64,000 bases of DNA from Paraburkholderia youngii (GCF_013366925.1 NZ_JAALDK010000001.1:6384001-6448000), one strand, 5' to 3'. Shown: positions 1 through 9,240, counted from the stretch's first letter. A program made the numbers and translations. The notes: generated by a model not told the origin, from the sequence alone.

Positions 1-55
1 TGCGCAACGAGCCAGCCTAAAAACAACAGTCGAATCATTTGCGCCGCACAGTATC

Positions 56-84
56 TTGAAATTTGATTGCATGGTCAATATTAT
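56..84 (+). promoter_or_regulatory. Predicted sigma70 promoter of the first small gene
   Basis: TTGAAA at 56-61 is followed by a 17-base spacer and TATTAT at 79-84. This is a close match to a sigma70 promoter and lies about 100 bases upstream of the small membrane protein gene at 187. It was found by eye and has no other support. Confidence 0.45.
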
Positions 85-186
85 GACAAGCAATGAGTTT
101 CGCGCGTCCTGCGCTATTCGAGACCATGTTCTGACCGATCGACCGCACGCCGCCCGCCTCGCGACGCGCGCCAAAGGATTTCCCCT

Positions 187-591
187 ATGCTGTACCTCAA
201 AAACACGCTTGGCGGCCTCAGCCGCTCACTGACCGATTCCGCACTCCATAGCTTCCAGGGCCGGCACCGCTGGTGGAAGCTCGCGCTTTTCGCGGGATTG
301 CTCGTGCTGCCGGGCGGGTCCGTGGGCGTCGCGCTGCTCGCTTGGGCCGAGCATCGACGGGAAACGAAGCGGGCGAAGAAGGGCAACACCGCAATCGTGG
401 AATCCAGCGAAATCGTATTGCCGAAGGAAAGCTTCGCGATTGAGACGGAAAACGTCGCCGCCGCGACAGCCAACAGCGGCAACGCTTGCATCGCATCCGG
501 TGGTGCGTCGTGCCGGGCCTCGGCTGGCAAGCTCGCGTGTCAGCGTCAGCGTCAACGCCAGCAGACCCAATCCACGAAAACGAGGCTCTGA
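187..591 (+). CDS. Small predicted membrane protein of unknown function
   Basis: The product is 134 residues and I do not recognise its family. One hydrophobic segment (about residues 29-52, from WWKLALF to ALLAWAE) is followed by a basic stretch, so it is probably a single-pass inner-membrane protein. The last 40 residues are low-complexity, rich in Gln, Arg and Ser, and look unlike a folded domain. They may be poorly conserved or follow a frameshift. A good promoter-like sequence about 100 bases upstream and a gene-like N-terminus favour a real gene. Overlapping minus-strand frames look like shadows. Confidence 0.5.
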   Translation: MLYLKNTLGGLSRSLTDSALHSFQGRHRWWKLALFAGLLVLPGGSVGVALLAWAEHRRETKRAKKGNTAIVESSEIVLPKESFAIETENVAAATANSGNACIASGGASCRASAGKLACQRQRQRQQTQSTKTRL

Positions 592-846
592 AGGGGTACC
601 GATTCGCCGCGCTTTTCTCGCCATTCAAACACCGCAAACCCGCTGCCCCTCGCTCCACCGGTAACAACGCGTAACCATCGCGTCACCGCAAGTAACACAC
701 CTGCGCACCGCCTCGCATTAACCTTTCAGCTTTCGGTTTCCCGCGCTCGCGCGGGCCCATACGCTAACATTCCGGCAGACCACGATCTCGCCCGGTCGCT
801 GGCGCCCTTCCCAGCCATACCGCGGCGTCCAGAAGGAATTCATTGC

Positions 847-2448
847 ATGCAGTCTGTTCGAATCGCGCGCGCGCGGGCATTTGCACCGCGCGTCCTATCC
901 GTTGCCGTCAGCGCGGCCTGCGCGGCACTCGTCGCCGCCTGCGCGGTCGGCCCGGACTATCAGCGGCCGGCCACCGAGATCCCCGCGTCGTTCAAGGAGG
1001 CCGCGCCCGGCTGGAAGGTTGCCGAGCCCGCCGATCAACACGACCGCGGCGACTGGTGGGCGATCTACGAAGACCCGAAGCTCAACGAACTCGAAGACAA
1101 GCTCAACGCAGCGAACCAGACCATCGCGCAATTCGCCGCGAACTACCGGCAGGCGCGCGCGCTCGTCGGCGAAGCGCGGGCCGCGTACTTCCCGACCATC
1201 GGTGCGTCGGCGGGCGCGACCCGCTCGGGCAACGGCTCGCAAACCGGCGGCAATGCGACGACGGCGACGAGTCGCGAAGGCATCAATAACAGCTTCAACG
1301 TCCAGATGACGGCGAGCTGGGAGCCGGACCTGTGGGGCTCGGTCACGCGCTCGGTCAACGCACAGAAAGCCGGCCAGCAGGGCGCGGCCGCCGAACTCGC
1401 AAACGCGCGCCTGTCCGCTCAGGCAACGCTCGCGCAGACCTACTTCCTGCTGCGCGCGCTCGACTCCACGCAGAAGCTGCTCGACGACACCGTTCTCGCC
1501 TATCAGCGCTCACTGCAGCTCACGCAGAATCAGTACGCGGCCGGCGTCGCCGCGCGCTCGGACGTGATCCAGGCGCAAACGCAGCTGCAATCGGCGCAGG
1601 CCGCCGCAATTGAGAACGGCATCCAGCGCGCGCAGGACGAGCACGCGATCGCGGTGCTGATCGGCGTGCCCGCGTCGATGTTCTCGCTGCCGCCGATGCC
1701 GCTCACCGCCACGCCGCCCGCCGTGCCCGCGCAGATGCCGTCCGCGCTGCTCGAACGCAGGCCGGATATCGCATCGGCGGAACGCAAGGCCGCGGCAGCC
1801 AACGAGCAGATCGGCGTGGCGATCGCCGCGTTCTTCCCGTCGCTCACGCTGTCGGCGACCGGAGGCTTCGAGAACTCGGTGTTCTCGCAATTGTTGACGT
1901 TGCCGTCGCGCTTCTGGACGCTCGGCCCGCAACTGGCCGGGACGATCTTCGACGCCGGCCTGCGCAAGTCCCAAACCGAGGCCGCGCGCGCCACCTATGA
2001 CGCGGATGTCGCGACCTATCGGCAAACGGTGCTCGCCGCGTTCCAGGACGTCGAGGACAACCTTGCGTCGCTGCGCATCCTCGAGCAGGAAATCGTCGTG
2101 CAACGGCAGGCGGTTGACTCGGCGCGCCAGGCGCTCGCCATCGTGACGAACGAGTACAAGGCGGGTACGGTCGGCTTCGTCAACGTGCTGACCGCGCAGA
2201 CCACGGCGTTCACGGCCGAACAGAAGCTCGAGAATATCGCCGGGCAGCGGATGGTGTCGTCGGTGGGGCTCGTGAAGGCGCTCGGCGGCGGCTGGGATGC
2301 GTCGCAGATGAATCGCGAGACCGGCGATGTCGCGGCGCCCGCGCCTCTGCCGGCATCGGCTCCGGCGGCTGCGGCAGCGGCAGCGGCAGTCGGCGCGGCG
2401 TCCATCGCACAGGGCAACGCGCCGCAAGCGCGGGTGCAAAGCAAATAA
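847..2448 (+). CDS. RND-type efflux outer membrane factor lipoprotein (OprM/NodT family)
   Basis: This is a 533-residue outer-membrane channel that would dock on a periplasmic adaptor and an inner-membrane pump to expel drugs or metabolites. The N-terminus has a signal peptide ending in a lipobox (LVAAC, about residues 28-32) followed by AVGPDYQRP, typical of NodT-family lipoproteins. Two repeats of the outer-membrane efflux domain follow, with family motifs such as ERRPDIASAER and the second half around residues 330-480. The tail after about residue 490 is Ala/Pro-rich and variable. Neither an adaptor nor a pump gene is adjacent inside the window, so its partners are unknown. The start is ATG preceded by AGAAGGA. 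Confidence 0.88.
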   Translation: MQSVRIARARAFAPRVLSVAVSAACAALVAACAVGPDYQRPATEIPASFKEAAPGWKVAEPADQHDRGDWWAIYEDPKLNELEDKLNAANQTIAQFAANYRQARALVGEARAAYFPTIGASAGATRSGNGSQTGGNATTATSREGINNSFNVQMTASWEPDLWGSVTRSVNAQKAGQQGAAAELANARLSAQATLAQTYFLLRALDSTQKLLDDTVLAYQRSLQLTQNQYAAGVAARSDVIQAQTQLQSAQAAAIENGIQRAQDEHAIAVLIGVPASMFSLPPMPLTATPPAVPAQMPSALLERRPDIASAERKAAAANEQIGVAIAAFFPSLTLSATGGFENSVFSQLLTLPSRFWTLGPQLAGTIFDAGLRKSQTEAARATYDADVATYRQTVLAAFQDVEDNLASLRILEQEIVVQRQAVDSARQALAIVTNEYKAGTVGFVNVLTAQTTAFTAEQKLENIAGQRMVSSVGLVKALGGGWDASQMNRETGDVAAPAPLPASAPAAAAAAAAVGAASIAQGNAPQARVQSK

Positions 2449-2488
2449 TTGCCCGCTGCGCCCGCCGCGCAGCAGAATCGCAATGTAG

Positions 2489-2527
2489 AAGAGGCATGAC
2501 CGCGATTCGCGGCCATGCCTCTTTTTT
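2489..2527 (+). terminator. Rho-independent terminator after the efflux channel gene
   Basis: A near-perfect hairpin has AGAGGCATG and CATGCCTCT as its outer arms and CCGCG/CGCGG as its inner arms, with one mismatch between them. It is followed by six T on the plus strand. It lies about 40 bases past the efflux gene stop and before the convergent gspN end. Confidence 0.85.
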
Positions 2528-2554
2528 CATCGCGCTACGCGCGCGAAGCGCACC

Positions 2555-3334
2555 TCAGTGCATGAACGTCAGCGCCACCGTATCCGGCCCGCTCGGCCGG
2601 CCAAGCAGATTCAGCAGGCCGGCGAGGTTATCGTGCTGTTCCGGCGCGGCGCTCGCCGTGCCACGAAACGACGTCGATGTGGCGGACATCGTGCCGCTGC
2701 CGGTCAGCGTCAACGGTCCTTTGATCGTACTCAGATCGAGCGCCGACGACTTGCCCTGCGCCTGAAACCTGACCCGGTACGACCCGAGCGGCTTCACGAG
2801 CGACACACGCGAGCTGACGTCGTCGAGCGTCATCGTCAGCTGGCCGAACGCTTCGCCGTTGAAGCTGCGCCAGTCGGTCCACGACAACTGCACATTGCCC
2901 TGCAGATCGAGCGTGTTGAATGGCGCGCCAAGCCCCGCGAGCAGCGACGCCGGCACCGCGAGCACGCCCGGCGTGACGGTTGCGCCGCGCGGCGTCGCAT
3001 CGACCGTGATCGGGTCGGGCATTGCCTCGCTATGGCGCATGACCATGCGCACGCGTCCGGTGAAAAGCGGCCAGAACGCGGTGCGCCACTCGATCCGCCC
3101 AGGCAGCAGCGTCGCCGCGCTCATATCGGAGCCGGCGGCCAGCATCAGCGTCGCCGAGCCGTGCCACAGCGAGCCCTCGGCGTCGACAAGATTGACGTGC
3201 CCGTGCGTTTGGCGAGCGAACTGCGGCGTAATCCACGCGGCCGGCAGCAGCGCGAGCGTCACGGCCGCCACCGACAAAGCGGCGACCACCAGCCACGGCA
3301 GCGCCCTACGCAGGCGCCACATCCAGTAATTCAT
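2555..3334 (-). CDS. gspN: Type II secretion system protein GspN
   Basis: This is the last gene of the gspG-N block. The product is 259 residues with one N-terminal membrane anchor (about residues 12-33, LPWLVVAALSVAAVTLALL) and a large periplasmic domain rich in beta strands. GspN is an accessory inner-membrane component found in only some type II systems. Its exact job is not settled. The assignment rests on position directly after gspM, membrane topology, length and family-like stretches such as AEGSLWHGSATL. It ends convergently with the efflux channel gene. Confidence 0.85.
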   Translation of the reverse strand: MNYWMWRLRRALPWLVVAALSVAAVTLALLPAAWITPQFARQTHGHVNLVDAEGSLWHGSATLMLAAGSDMSAATLLPGRIEWRTAFWPLFTGRVRMVMRHSEAMPDPITVDATPRGATVTPGVLAVPASLLAGLGAPFNTLDLQGNVQLSWTDWRSFNGEAFGQLTMTLDDVSSRVSLVKPLGSYRVRFQAQGKSSALDLSTIKGPLTLTGSGTMSATSTSFRGTASAAPEQHDNLAGLLNLLGRPSGPDTVALTFMH

Positions 3335-3362
3335 GCGAGATCCTGTAGCGAGCGGCGCGTCG

Positions 3363-3866
3363 TTATTTCGCGCTCGACGGTTGCAGCGCGACCGTCAGAT
3401 CCACCTGGCCGTCGTCTTTCAACGCGGTGATATGCGCCTCGGAGACCTGCACCTTGAACTGCTTTCGCACGTCATCGACCCACGCGGTCCAGGCCGGAAA
3501 CGCGACGTTTTTCATCTGCACCTGCACCGCGTTGCCGACGAACTGCACCTGCGTCGCGGCGAGGCCGTGCTCGCTGAGCGATGCGGAGAGCGCGTCCTTC
3601 AGCGCCGCGCCGGTCGGCGCGACACCTTGCGCGGCCGCCGACAGCGAACGCGCCTCGTTCGCCTGCGCGGTCATCTGCGCGAGCTGCCGCTGCAGGCTGG
3701 GCAGCGATTGACGCAAATGCGCGCGGCCTTCCTGCGCGGGCGCCCATAGCACCGACCATGCGATCGCCACCGCGAGCGCGGCGCCGCCCCACGTCAGCAG
3801 CGCCTTCTCGCGATCGGTGCGCTGGTCCCAGAAGCCAGCCCATGTTTGAGCGAGTTCAGCTTTCAT
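3363..3866 (-). CDS. gspM: Type II secretion system inner-membrane protein GspM
   Basis: GspM pairs with GspL in the inner-membrane assembly platform that couples the GspE ATPase to pseudopilus growth. The product is 167 residues with a short cytoplasmic N-terminus, one membrane helix (about residues 25-43) and a periplasmic ferredoxin-like domain. I chose the ATG at 3866 because it overlaps the gspL stop as ATGA and has AGGAAC upstream. An in-frame start at 3887 would add seven residues. Overlap with gspL implies translational coupling. Confidence 0.88.
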   Translation of the reverse strand: MKAELAQTWAGFWDQRTDREKALLTWGGAALAVAIAWSVLWAPAQEGRAHLRQSLPSLQRQLAQMTAQANEARSLSAAAQGVAPTGAALKDALSASLSEHGLAATQVQFVGNAVQVQMKNVAFPAWTAWVDDVRKQFKVQVSEAHITALKDDGQVDLTVALQPSSAK

Positions 3867-5272
3867 TGTCCGTTCCTGATGGTCCACTTGCCGGTGCTGC
3901 TGTCGATCGCGCCGGTCAGGCCGTTGCGCGCGAGGCGCTTGGCGAAGTCGGGGTCGACCTTGATCGCGGGTTTGAAGGTCACGTCGAGGCGGTGCTCGTG
4001 ATAGTCGAGCGCGGCGATGCCGTTGACCGGCAGCGGCGACAACGAGCGTGCGAGGCCGTCGGCGAGCGACAGGAAATCCTCCGGCGACAGCTCGCCCGCC
4101 GCGACGCGCAGCTGTTGCAACTGACGCGCCATCTGATCAGGCGCGTCGAGCACGACGGTCGTCTTCGGGAACGTGTTGAGCAGCAGCTCCGTCATCTGCG
4201 TGTTGATCGCGTCGCGCTGACGCGCGAGCATCAGCCACTGCACGTTCGCGCCGATGATCGCGACGACGAGCGCGGCGACCGCGAGCACGATCGGCAAACG
4301 CAGACGCCGCAGCGTCGCGCGATCGAGGCGCCACGGCTGCGACGCGAATTCGAACTGGCACAGGTCGAAGCGGCATTCGAGCGCGCGCCGAGCGAGCTGC
4401 TCGAACGGCAGCGGACTCGCGCCGTGGATATGCGAGGCGAGCCGCGCGGGACTCGTCGTGGGTTGGTTGGGCTCGTTACCCGGCACTTCGGTCAGCATGT
4501 ACAGCGACACCGGCGCCGCTCCCGCCAGTGCGGAGAGCGTCGCGTTCACCGCATTGGCCGGGGCCGCGAGACCCTCGCCCTGCACGCCGCGCGCAATCGC
4601 CAGTTCGACGCGCGGCACGCCGCTGTCGACCGCGCCTTCGACCAGCAGCGCGGGCGCGGTCTGCACGACCGCACCGAGCACCGCGGCCACCATCGGCACG
4701 ATGGACGGCGCTTCGGGCGCGACCACCGGCGCGACGCCCGGCGGCGACGTCGCGACGCTCGCCGCGCCAGCCATCACCGGCTCGCGCACCTCGGCGGTTT
4801 CGTCGACGTTCCCGGCGACTTCGGTCACCGGCGCCGGCGGCAGGCAACGCGTGACCGGCACCGCGCGCAGGCTGCGATGACCGGCCGCCGTGAACGCCTC
4901 GCAGATGAAACGGAACCAGCCGCGATCGATGATCGCGAGCAGGTGCCGGCCTTCCCCAAGCCCCTGCGGATCGACCGCGATATGACAGGTCTGCGGGTCC
5001 TGGATCAGTTGATCCTCGACGATATTGGGCAGCGCCTGGCGCAGCTTCGGGCCGCGCAGCGGCGGCAGCGTCGCGGGCATCAGCAGCAGGTCGCGCGCGG
5101 CGACCATCAGCACCGTCGTGTTCGCGCGCGGCAGCAGCGCGAGCGCCGAGCGCCCGGCGCGCTGCGTGCGCTCGGCCTTGTCGAGCAGCACGAACGGCAG
5201 CTCGGGCAGTTGCCACTCCTGCGAGGGCACCGCCGGATCACGCGGCGGCAATAGGACGATCAGCGTGCTCAA
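3863..5272 (-). CDS. gspL: Type II secretion system protein GspL
   Basis: GspL has a cytoplasmic actin-like domain that recruits the GspE ATPase, one membrane helix, and a periplasmic domain that binds GspM. The 469-residue product fits: a cytoplasmic part over about the first 330 residues, a helix near residues 331-350 (LPIVLAVAALVVAIIGANV), then a periplasmic domain. The middle of the cytoplasmic part (about residues 155-235) is a Pro/Ala/Val-rich stretch that looks like an insertion or loose linker and makes the protein long for the family. The gene is co-transcribed with gspK upstream and overlaps gspM. Confidence 0.88.
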   Translation of the reverse strand: MSTLIVLLPPRDPAVPSQEWQLPELPFVLLDKAERTQRAGRSALALLPRANTTVLMVAARDLLLMPATLPPLRGPKLRQALPNIVEDQLIQDPQTCHIAVDPQGLGEGRHLLAIIDRGWFRFICEAFTAAGHRSLRAVPVTRCLPPAPVTEVAGNVDETAEVREPVMAGAASVATSPPGVAPVVAPEAPSIVPMVAAVLGAVVQTAPALLVEGAVDSGVPRVELAIARGVQGEGLAAPANAVNATLSALAGAAPVSLYMLTEVPGNEPNQPTTSPARLASHIHGASPLPFEQLARRALECRFDLCQFEFASQPWRLDRATLRRLRLPIVLAVAALVVAIIGANVQWLMLARQRDAINTQMTELLLNTFPKTTVVLDAPDQMARQLQQLRVAAGELSPEDFLSLADGLARSLSPLPVNGIAALDYHEHRLDVTFKPAIKVDPDFAKRLARNGLTGAIDSSTGKWTIRNGQ

Positions 5273-5300
5273 AGGCCACTCTCTCTGTGGATTGCGTTAT

Positions 5301-6410
5301 TCATAGTTGGTCTTGTACCCGCACGATACGCGTAGTGTGAGTCAGCGGATCGCGATAGACGAGTGTCGTGCGATCCACTTCGGCGCGCTCGTGCTGCACA
5401 CTGCCGTGGACTAAAAAGTAGCTCGAATTGACGTCGAACTGATTCGGATCGATCGACGCCGATTGCACGCCGGCGGCGGTCAGCGCGAGCTGCACGTCGC
5501 CGGCGTTGCGGAAAAACACGGTCTGGCGCCGCGCGACCAAGGCCTGCGCCTGCGACACGGTCATGCCCGGCACCACCGCCGCGATCACTTCGGCCGACGC
5601 GGTGTTCATGTTGATCGCGGTGACGGTCGGCAGCACGGTGACGAACGGCCGCAGCTTTGCGACGATCTCCGGTGTGTAGCCCGGAATGTCGAGCAGCGAA
5701 TCGACGCCCGTCATCAAGAGCGGCGCGACCGCCACGTTGTCCTCGCCGTCCTCGATGCCGGGCTGGTTCGTGAAGTTGCCGCCCGTCATCCCGCCGCCGC
5801 CGACCTGCGGCGAGCTGCTGATCGACGTGCCGGTCTGAAAGCGCGTCGCCGATTGCGACAGCCCCGCGCGCACGTGCAGCGCGGTCACTTTGGCCAGCTG
5901 CCCGCTCAGGCCGAGCGACACCAGCAGGCGCTGATACGCGGCCGTCTGCTCGGCGCTGATTTGCGTCACGCCGGGCGCCGGACTCGCGACCAGATTGCGC
6001 AGATTGAATCTGGACTGCGCGTCCTCGATCGAGCCCGACAGATACGTGGCCGCGCCTTGCTCAGCGCGCACCTCGCCGATCTGGCCGAGAAAATCCGACA
6101 GCCGCGTTTTCGCGATCGGCACGCCCCACAAGCCGCCCAGATACGTGATGCCCGCCGACGTGTCGCCTTCGGAGCGCAGGATCAGCCGGGTCCAGTCGAG
6201 CGCGCCGCGCGCGACCCATTGCGCCTGGGACAGCAGCCGCTGATTCTCGATGCGGCGGATCTGCACCTGCTGGCGCCACAACATGCCGGACACGAGGATC
6301 GCCGACAACGCGACGACGAGCAGCGCGCTGATGATGGCGGCGCCTCGCTCGCGTGCACGTGCGCGCGAAGCGGATGGGGACTTCTTCGGCAACGACGAGG
6401 AGAACGTCAT
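5301..6410 (-). CDS. gspK: Type II secretion minor pseudopilin GspK
   Basis: GspK is the large minor pseudopilin that caps the pseudopilus tip with GspI and GspJ. The product is 369 residues. A basic leader ends at Gly23, followed by AAIISALLVVALSAILVSGM, the usual GspK N-helix, which lacks the Glu found at position 5 of other pseudopilins. The globular part carries the helix-hairpin-helix-like region near residues 230-300 (DIPGYTPEIVAKL) seen in the family. It is expected to be processed by the prepilin peptidase, whose gene is not in this window. It starts 1 base after the gspJ stop. Confidence 0.9.
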   Translation of the reverse strand: MTFSSSLPKKSPSASRARARERGAAIISALLVVALSAILVSGMLWRQQVQIRRIENQRLLSQAQWVARGALDWTRLILRSEGDTSAGITYLGGLWGVPIAKTRLSDFLGQIGEVRAEQGAATYLSGSIEDAQSRFNLRNLVASPAPGVTQISAEQTAAYQRLLVSLGLSGQLAKVTALHVRAGLSQSATRFQTGTSISSSPQVGGGGMTGGNFTNQPGIEDGEDNVAVAPLLMTGVDSLLDIPGYTPEIVAKLRPFVTVLPTVTAINMNTASAEVIAAVVPGMTVSQAQALVARRQTVFFRNAGDVQLALTAAGVQSASIDPNQFDVNSSYFLVHGSVQHERAEVDRTTLVYRDPLTHTTRIVRVQDQL

Positions 6411-6411
6411 G

Positions 6412-7086
6412 TCATTCTCCGACCAGAAAAACGCGCGTGACCGGCTTTGCGAGCGATGTCGCGCCGATGCTGATCTGGAGCCCCGTCACCGAGCGGGGCA
6501 TCGGCGCGTTGCCAAGTTGCGGCACCTTCAGATTGTTGACGGCCTGGTTCATCGCGGTTTGCACGTCGTTCATCTGGATGGTCCAACCGAGCTTCGGCAC
6601 ATACATGCGCGCCGAGATCGAGCCGACGCCGCCCATCAGCGGCACCGCGGTCCAATCTTCGTCGCTGCCGTGCAACGCGCGCCGCAAGTCGCCGACGTTA
6701 CCGATCGGCGGCGACGCATAGCGCACCACGCGGCCGTTCGAGATCTGATAGCGCACCACCTGCAGACGCGGCGCGGTGCCCGGCAGCACCATGTGCCGCA
6801 CGATCTGCAGCGTGTTGCCGGAGACCGAGACCGCGGCCTGGCTGGCTTCGTCATCGCTGGCTGCCTGGCGCGCGTCGATGCGCATCTGGTCGAACAGCTG
6901 GGCGAACACCCGCTCGTCTTCCATCGCGTTCGTGATCGTCGAGCGGGCTCGGATGATCTGATCGAGCCCGCGCCACGACAGCACGGCGATCACCGCGAGG
7001 ATCGCGATCGCGACCAGCAGTTCGATCAGCGTGAAGCCGCGCGCGCCGTAACGGCGGCGGCGCTCACAGCGAGCGGTTGATTTCAT
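6412..7086 (-). CDS. gspJ: Type II secretion minor pseudopilin GspJ
   Basis: The product is 224 residues and carries a class III prepilin signal: a basic leader, Gly17, then FTLIE with Glu22 at mature position 5, followed by a hydrophobic helix. GspJ forms the pseudopilus tip complex with GspI and GspK in the periplasm. The gene overlaps the end of gspI by about 20 bases and is followed immediately by gspK, so translation of the block is probably coupled. Confidence 0.92.
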   Translation of the reverse strand: MKSTARCERRRRYGARGFTLIELLVAIAILAVIAVLSWRGLDQIIRARSTITNAMEDERVFAQLFDQMRIDARQAASDDEASQAAVSVSGNTLQIVRHMVLPGTAPRLQVVRYQISNGRVVRYASPPIGNVGDLRRALHGSDEDWTAVPLMGGVGSISARMYVPKLGWTIQMNDVQTAMNQAVNNLKVPQLGNAPMPRSVTGLQISIGATSLAKPVTRVFLVGE

Positions 7087-7507
7087 TCGCGACCACCGTG
7101 ACCATCTGGGCGAGATTGCCGGACTGGCCGGGCATCGTCACCATCACTTCGACACGGCGAAACACCGGATTCGGCGTCGCCGTCACATGCTCGGTACAGC
7201 GCAGTTGCAGATTGCCTTGCGAGCAATCGAAGCTCGTCGAGCCGATGTTCGGCCATGCATGCTTCAGATGCAGGTCCGCGAGCGCGTTGTCCGCGCTCCA
7301 GCCGGCGAGCAGACGCCGGTGCAGATCCGCTTCGCCGCTCGCCAGACTGCCGACCGCGCGCAGCGACGCGGCAAGCGCCACCGCGATGATGGCGAGCGCG
7401 ACCAGCACCTCGATCATCGTGAAGCCGCGCTGGTTGCGGCACGCTATAGCGCGCGTGTTGCAAGGAGAAGAGGCATGGGTGGCCCTGCCATAACGTCGCA
7501 TCCGCAT
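7064..7507 (-). CDS. gspI: Type II secretion minor pseudopilin GspI
   Basis: The product is 147 residues. The prepilin signal ends at Gly28 and continues FTMIEVLVALAIIAVA, with Glu33 at mature position 5. GspI is the core of the tip complex with GspJ and GspK. The open frame runs upstream inside gspH, but the ATG at 7507 begins one base after the gspH stop and gives the normal family size. A second ATG at 7501 would be two residues shorter. Confidence 0.9.
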   Translation of the reverse strand: MRMRRYGRATHASSPCNTRAIACRNQRGFTMIEVLVALAIIAVALAASLRAVGSLASGEADLHRRLLAGWSADNALADLHLKHAWPNIGSTSFDCSQGNLQLRCTEHVTATPNPVFRRVEVMVTMPGQSGNLAQMVTVVANEINRSL

Positions 7508-7508
7508 G

Positions 7509-8048
7509 TCAGCGCACCTCGTAGCGGCCATTGCCGGTACTGACGATCGTCGCCTGTCCGGCCGCCGAAAACAGCGTGACCTGCACCGGCAGGTCGATCG
7601 CCTCGGTACCGAACACGATGCGATCGGCGTGCGAATCCGAACCCGGGAAACTGATCGCGACACTGGTCACGCCGCCTTCCCACTTACGCGGCCCGAGCAG
7701 ATCGTCACGCAACGGACGCCAGCCGTCCTGGGTGCGCTGATCGAAACGGAAGCCGCCTTCGAACGGCTGCCACGCGATCGGCCGCGCGCGCACCTGCGCT
7801 TCGTCGCCAGCCGATTCGAACAGCAGCGCGAGACGCTGCGCTTCTTCGTTCAGATCGGTGCGCGGATTGCGGGTCATCGTCAGCGCGGTCAGCGACACGA
7901 GCAGACCCGCGATCACGAGCACGACCATCATTTCGAGCAGCGTGAAGCCAGCCGCGCGGCCGCGGGGTTGCCGGGAGCGCGGCCGTGAAGCCGTACACGG
8001 AGTGTCCAGACGGGACTTGCAAGCGGACGTGCGCATAGTGCCGGCCAT
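7509..8048 (-). CDS. gspH: Type II secretion minor pseudopilin GspH
   Basis: The product is 179 residues. The prepilin signal is at Gly34 followed by FTLLEMMVVLVIAGLLVSL, with Glu39 at mature position 5. GspH is a minor pseudopilin thought to join the tip to the GspG shaft. The leader from the annotated start is long (34 residues), and an in-frame Met at 8036 would shorten it by four. There is a gap of about 180 bases to gspG upstream, whereas gspI follows at once. Confidence 0.9.
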   Translation of the reverse strand: MAGTMRTSACKSRLDTPCTASRPRSRQPRGRAAGFTLLEMMVVLVIAGLLVSLTALTMTRNPRTDLNEEAQRLALLFESAGDEAQVRARPIAWQPFEGGFRFDQRTQDGWRPLRDDLLGPRKWEGGVTSVAISFPGSDSHADRIVFGTEAIDLPVQVTLFSAAGQATIVSTGNGRYEVR

Positions 8049-8225
8049 CGACGATCAACGAATATTCAAACAGCAATGCATCGGTGAAGCACGCACGCTT
8101 CGTCGCGCCACGCAAATTGCGGCGCGGCGGGCAGGGCGCCCGGTGAAACCAGCGGCCAACCCAGTGGCAACGAGGGCGCGTGCGTGAACATCATCGAGCC
8201 TGGCGGGATGCTCTGTTCAGCGTGC

Positions 8226-8690
8226 TTATTGCCAGGACCCGACGTCGGCATCGTTGCCTTCGCCGCCCGGCTTGCCATCGGCACCGTAGCTGAACACATC
8301 GATCTCACCGTGCACGCCCGGATTCAGATACTGATACGCATTGCCCCACGGATCGTTCGGCAGACGCTCGAGATAGCCGCCGTCCTTCCAGTTGTTCGGC
8401 ACCGGGTCGGTGGACGGTTTTTCGATCAGCGCGTGCAGGCCTTGCTCCTGGGTCGGATAGCGGCCGTTGTCGAGGCGATAGAGCTTCAACGCCTGCATCA
8501 CGGTGCCGATATCCTGCTTCGCGGCGACGCGCCGCGCTTCGTCCGGACGGCTCATGATCTTCGGCACGATGAGCGCGGCTAGAATGCCGAGAATCGCGAT
8601 CACGACCATGATTTCGATCAGCGTGAAACCGCGTTGACGACGGCCGCGTGAACCCGCGTTGTCAGCGCGGCGAATGGTCGACAGTTGCAT
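8226..8690 (-). CDS. gspG: Type II secretion major pseudopilin GspG
   Basis: GspG builds the shaft of the pseudopilus that pushes folded exoproteins through the outer-membrane secretin. The 154-residue product has the prepilin cleavage site at Gly21 followed by FTLIEIMVVIAILGILAAL, with Glu26 at mature position 5. The C-terminal half carries the GspG signature region (DNGRYPTQEQGL, NDPWGNAYQY, and the acidic calcium-binding loop near YGADGKPGGEGNDAD). It is the first gene of the gspGHIJKLMN block and is divergent from gspC. Confidence 0.95.
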   Translation of the reverse strand: MQLSTIRRADNAGSRGRRQRGFTLIEIMVVIAILGILAALIVPKIMSRPDEARRVAAKQDIGTVMQALKLYRLDNGRYPTQEQGLHALIEKPSTDPVPNNWKDGGYLERLPNDPWGNAYQYLNPGVHGEIDVFSYGADGKPGGEGNDADVGSWQ

Positions 8691-8826
8691 AGCTTGCTAC
8701 CTCTTTTCAGGTGAAATTTTCGGCTCGGGTTGTCAAATTGAACACGCCGGGCCGGTCATTTTAATGTCATGCAGTTGAAGGCTTTCAACCCACCGCAATA
8801 TTCACAATAGTCCGTACAATGTGCGC

Positions 8827-9240
8827 ATGAACGCCATCCAAATCCGCCTCCTGTCGCTCGCGCTGTTCGCCGCTTTCTGCGCGACGCTCACCTACTGGGT
8901 CATCACGCTCACCACGATGTCCGGCGCGCCGCTACCGGCTGCCGCCGCACACGCGCAGGTCTCGACCGACCAGGCCGCGACGCTGTTCGGCGGACAGCTC
9001 GCGCGCAACGTCAATCAGGACATCCATCTGTTCGGCATCCTCGCGTTGAGCGAAGGCGCCGCGGCGATCGTCAGCGTCGGTGGCGAGCCGCCGCACGCGG
9101 TGTCGCTCGGCAGCACGCTGATGCAAGGCACCAGGCTCTCCGAAGTTCGCGCCCGCTCGATCATCATCGACCGCAACGGCGCCCACTCGGAAATCTTCCT
9201 GCCCGCCAATTCCAGCGGTCCCACCATTTACGTGCGCTGA
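8827..9240 (+). CDS. gspC: Short type II secretion protein GspC (no PDZ domain)
   Basis: GspC links the inner-membrane platform to the secretin through its periplasmic homology region. The product is 137 residues with one N-terminal membrane helix (about residues 8-31, LLSLALFAAF) and a homology-region-like domain (DIHLFGILALSEGAAAI, ARSIIIDRNGAHSEIFLP). It ends there, so the C-terminal PDZ or coiled-coil part seen in longer GspC proteins is absent. The gene is on the opposite strand to all other gsp genes, between gspG and gspF. ATG at 8827 is preferred over GTG at 8821. Confidence 0.85.
   Translation: MNAIQIRLLSLALFAAFCATLTYWVITLTTMSGAPLPAAAAHAQVSTDQAATLFGGQLARNVNQDIHLFGILALSEGAAAIVSVGGEPPHAVSLGSTLMQGTRLSEVRARSIIIDRNGAHSEIFLPANSSGPTIYVR

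Noticed and set aside
3581..5254. Long plus-strand open frame (557 codons) opposite gspM and gspL
   Set aside because: It is an Arg-rich product typical of the antisense of GC-rich genes, with no family features. gspL and gspM on the other strand are clear.
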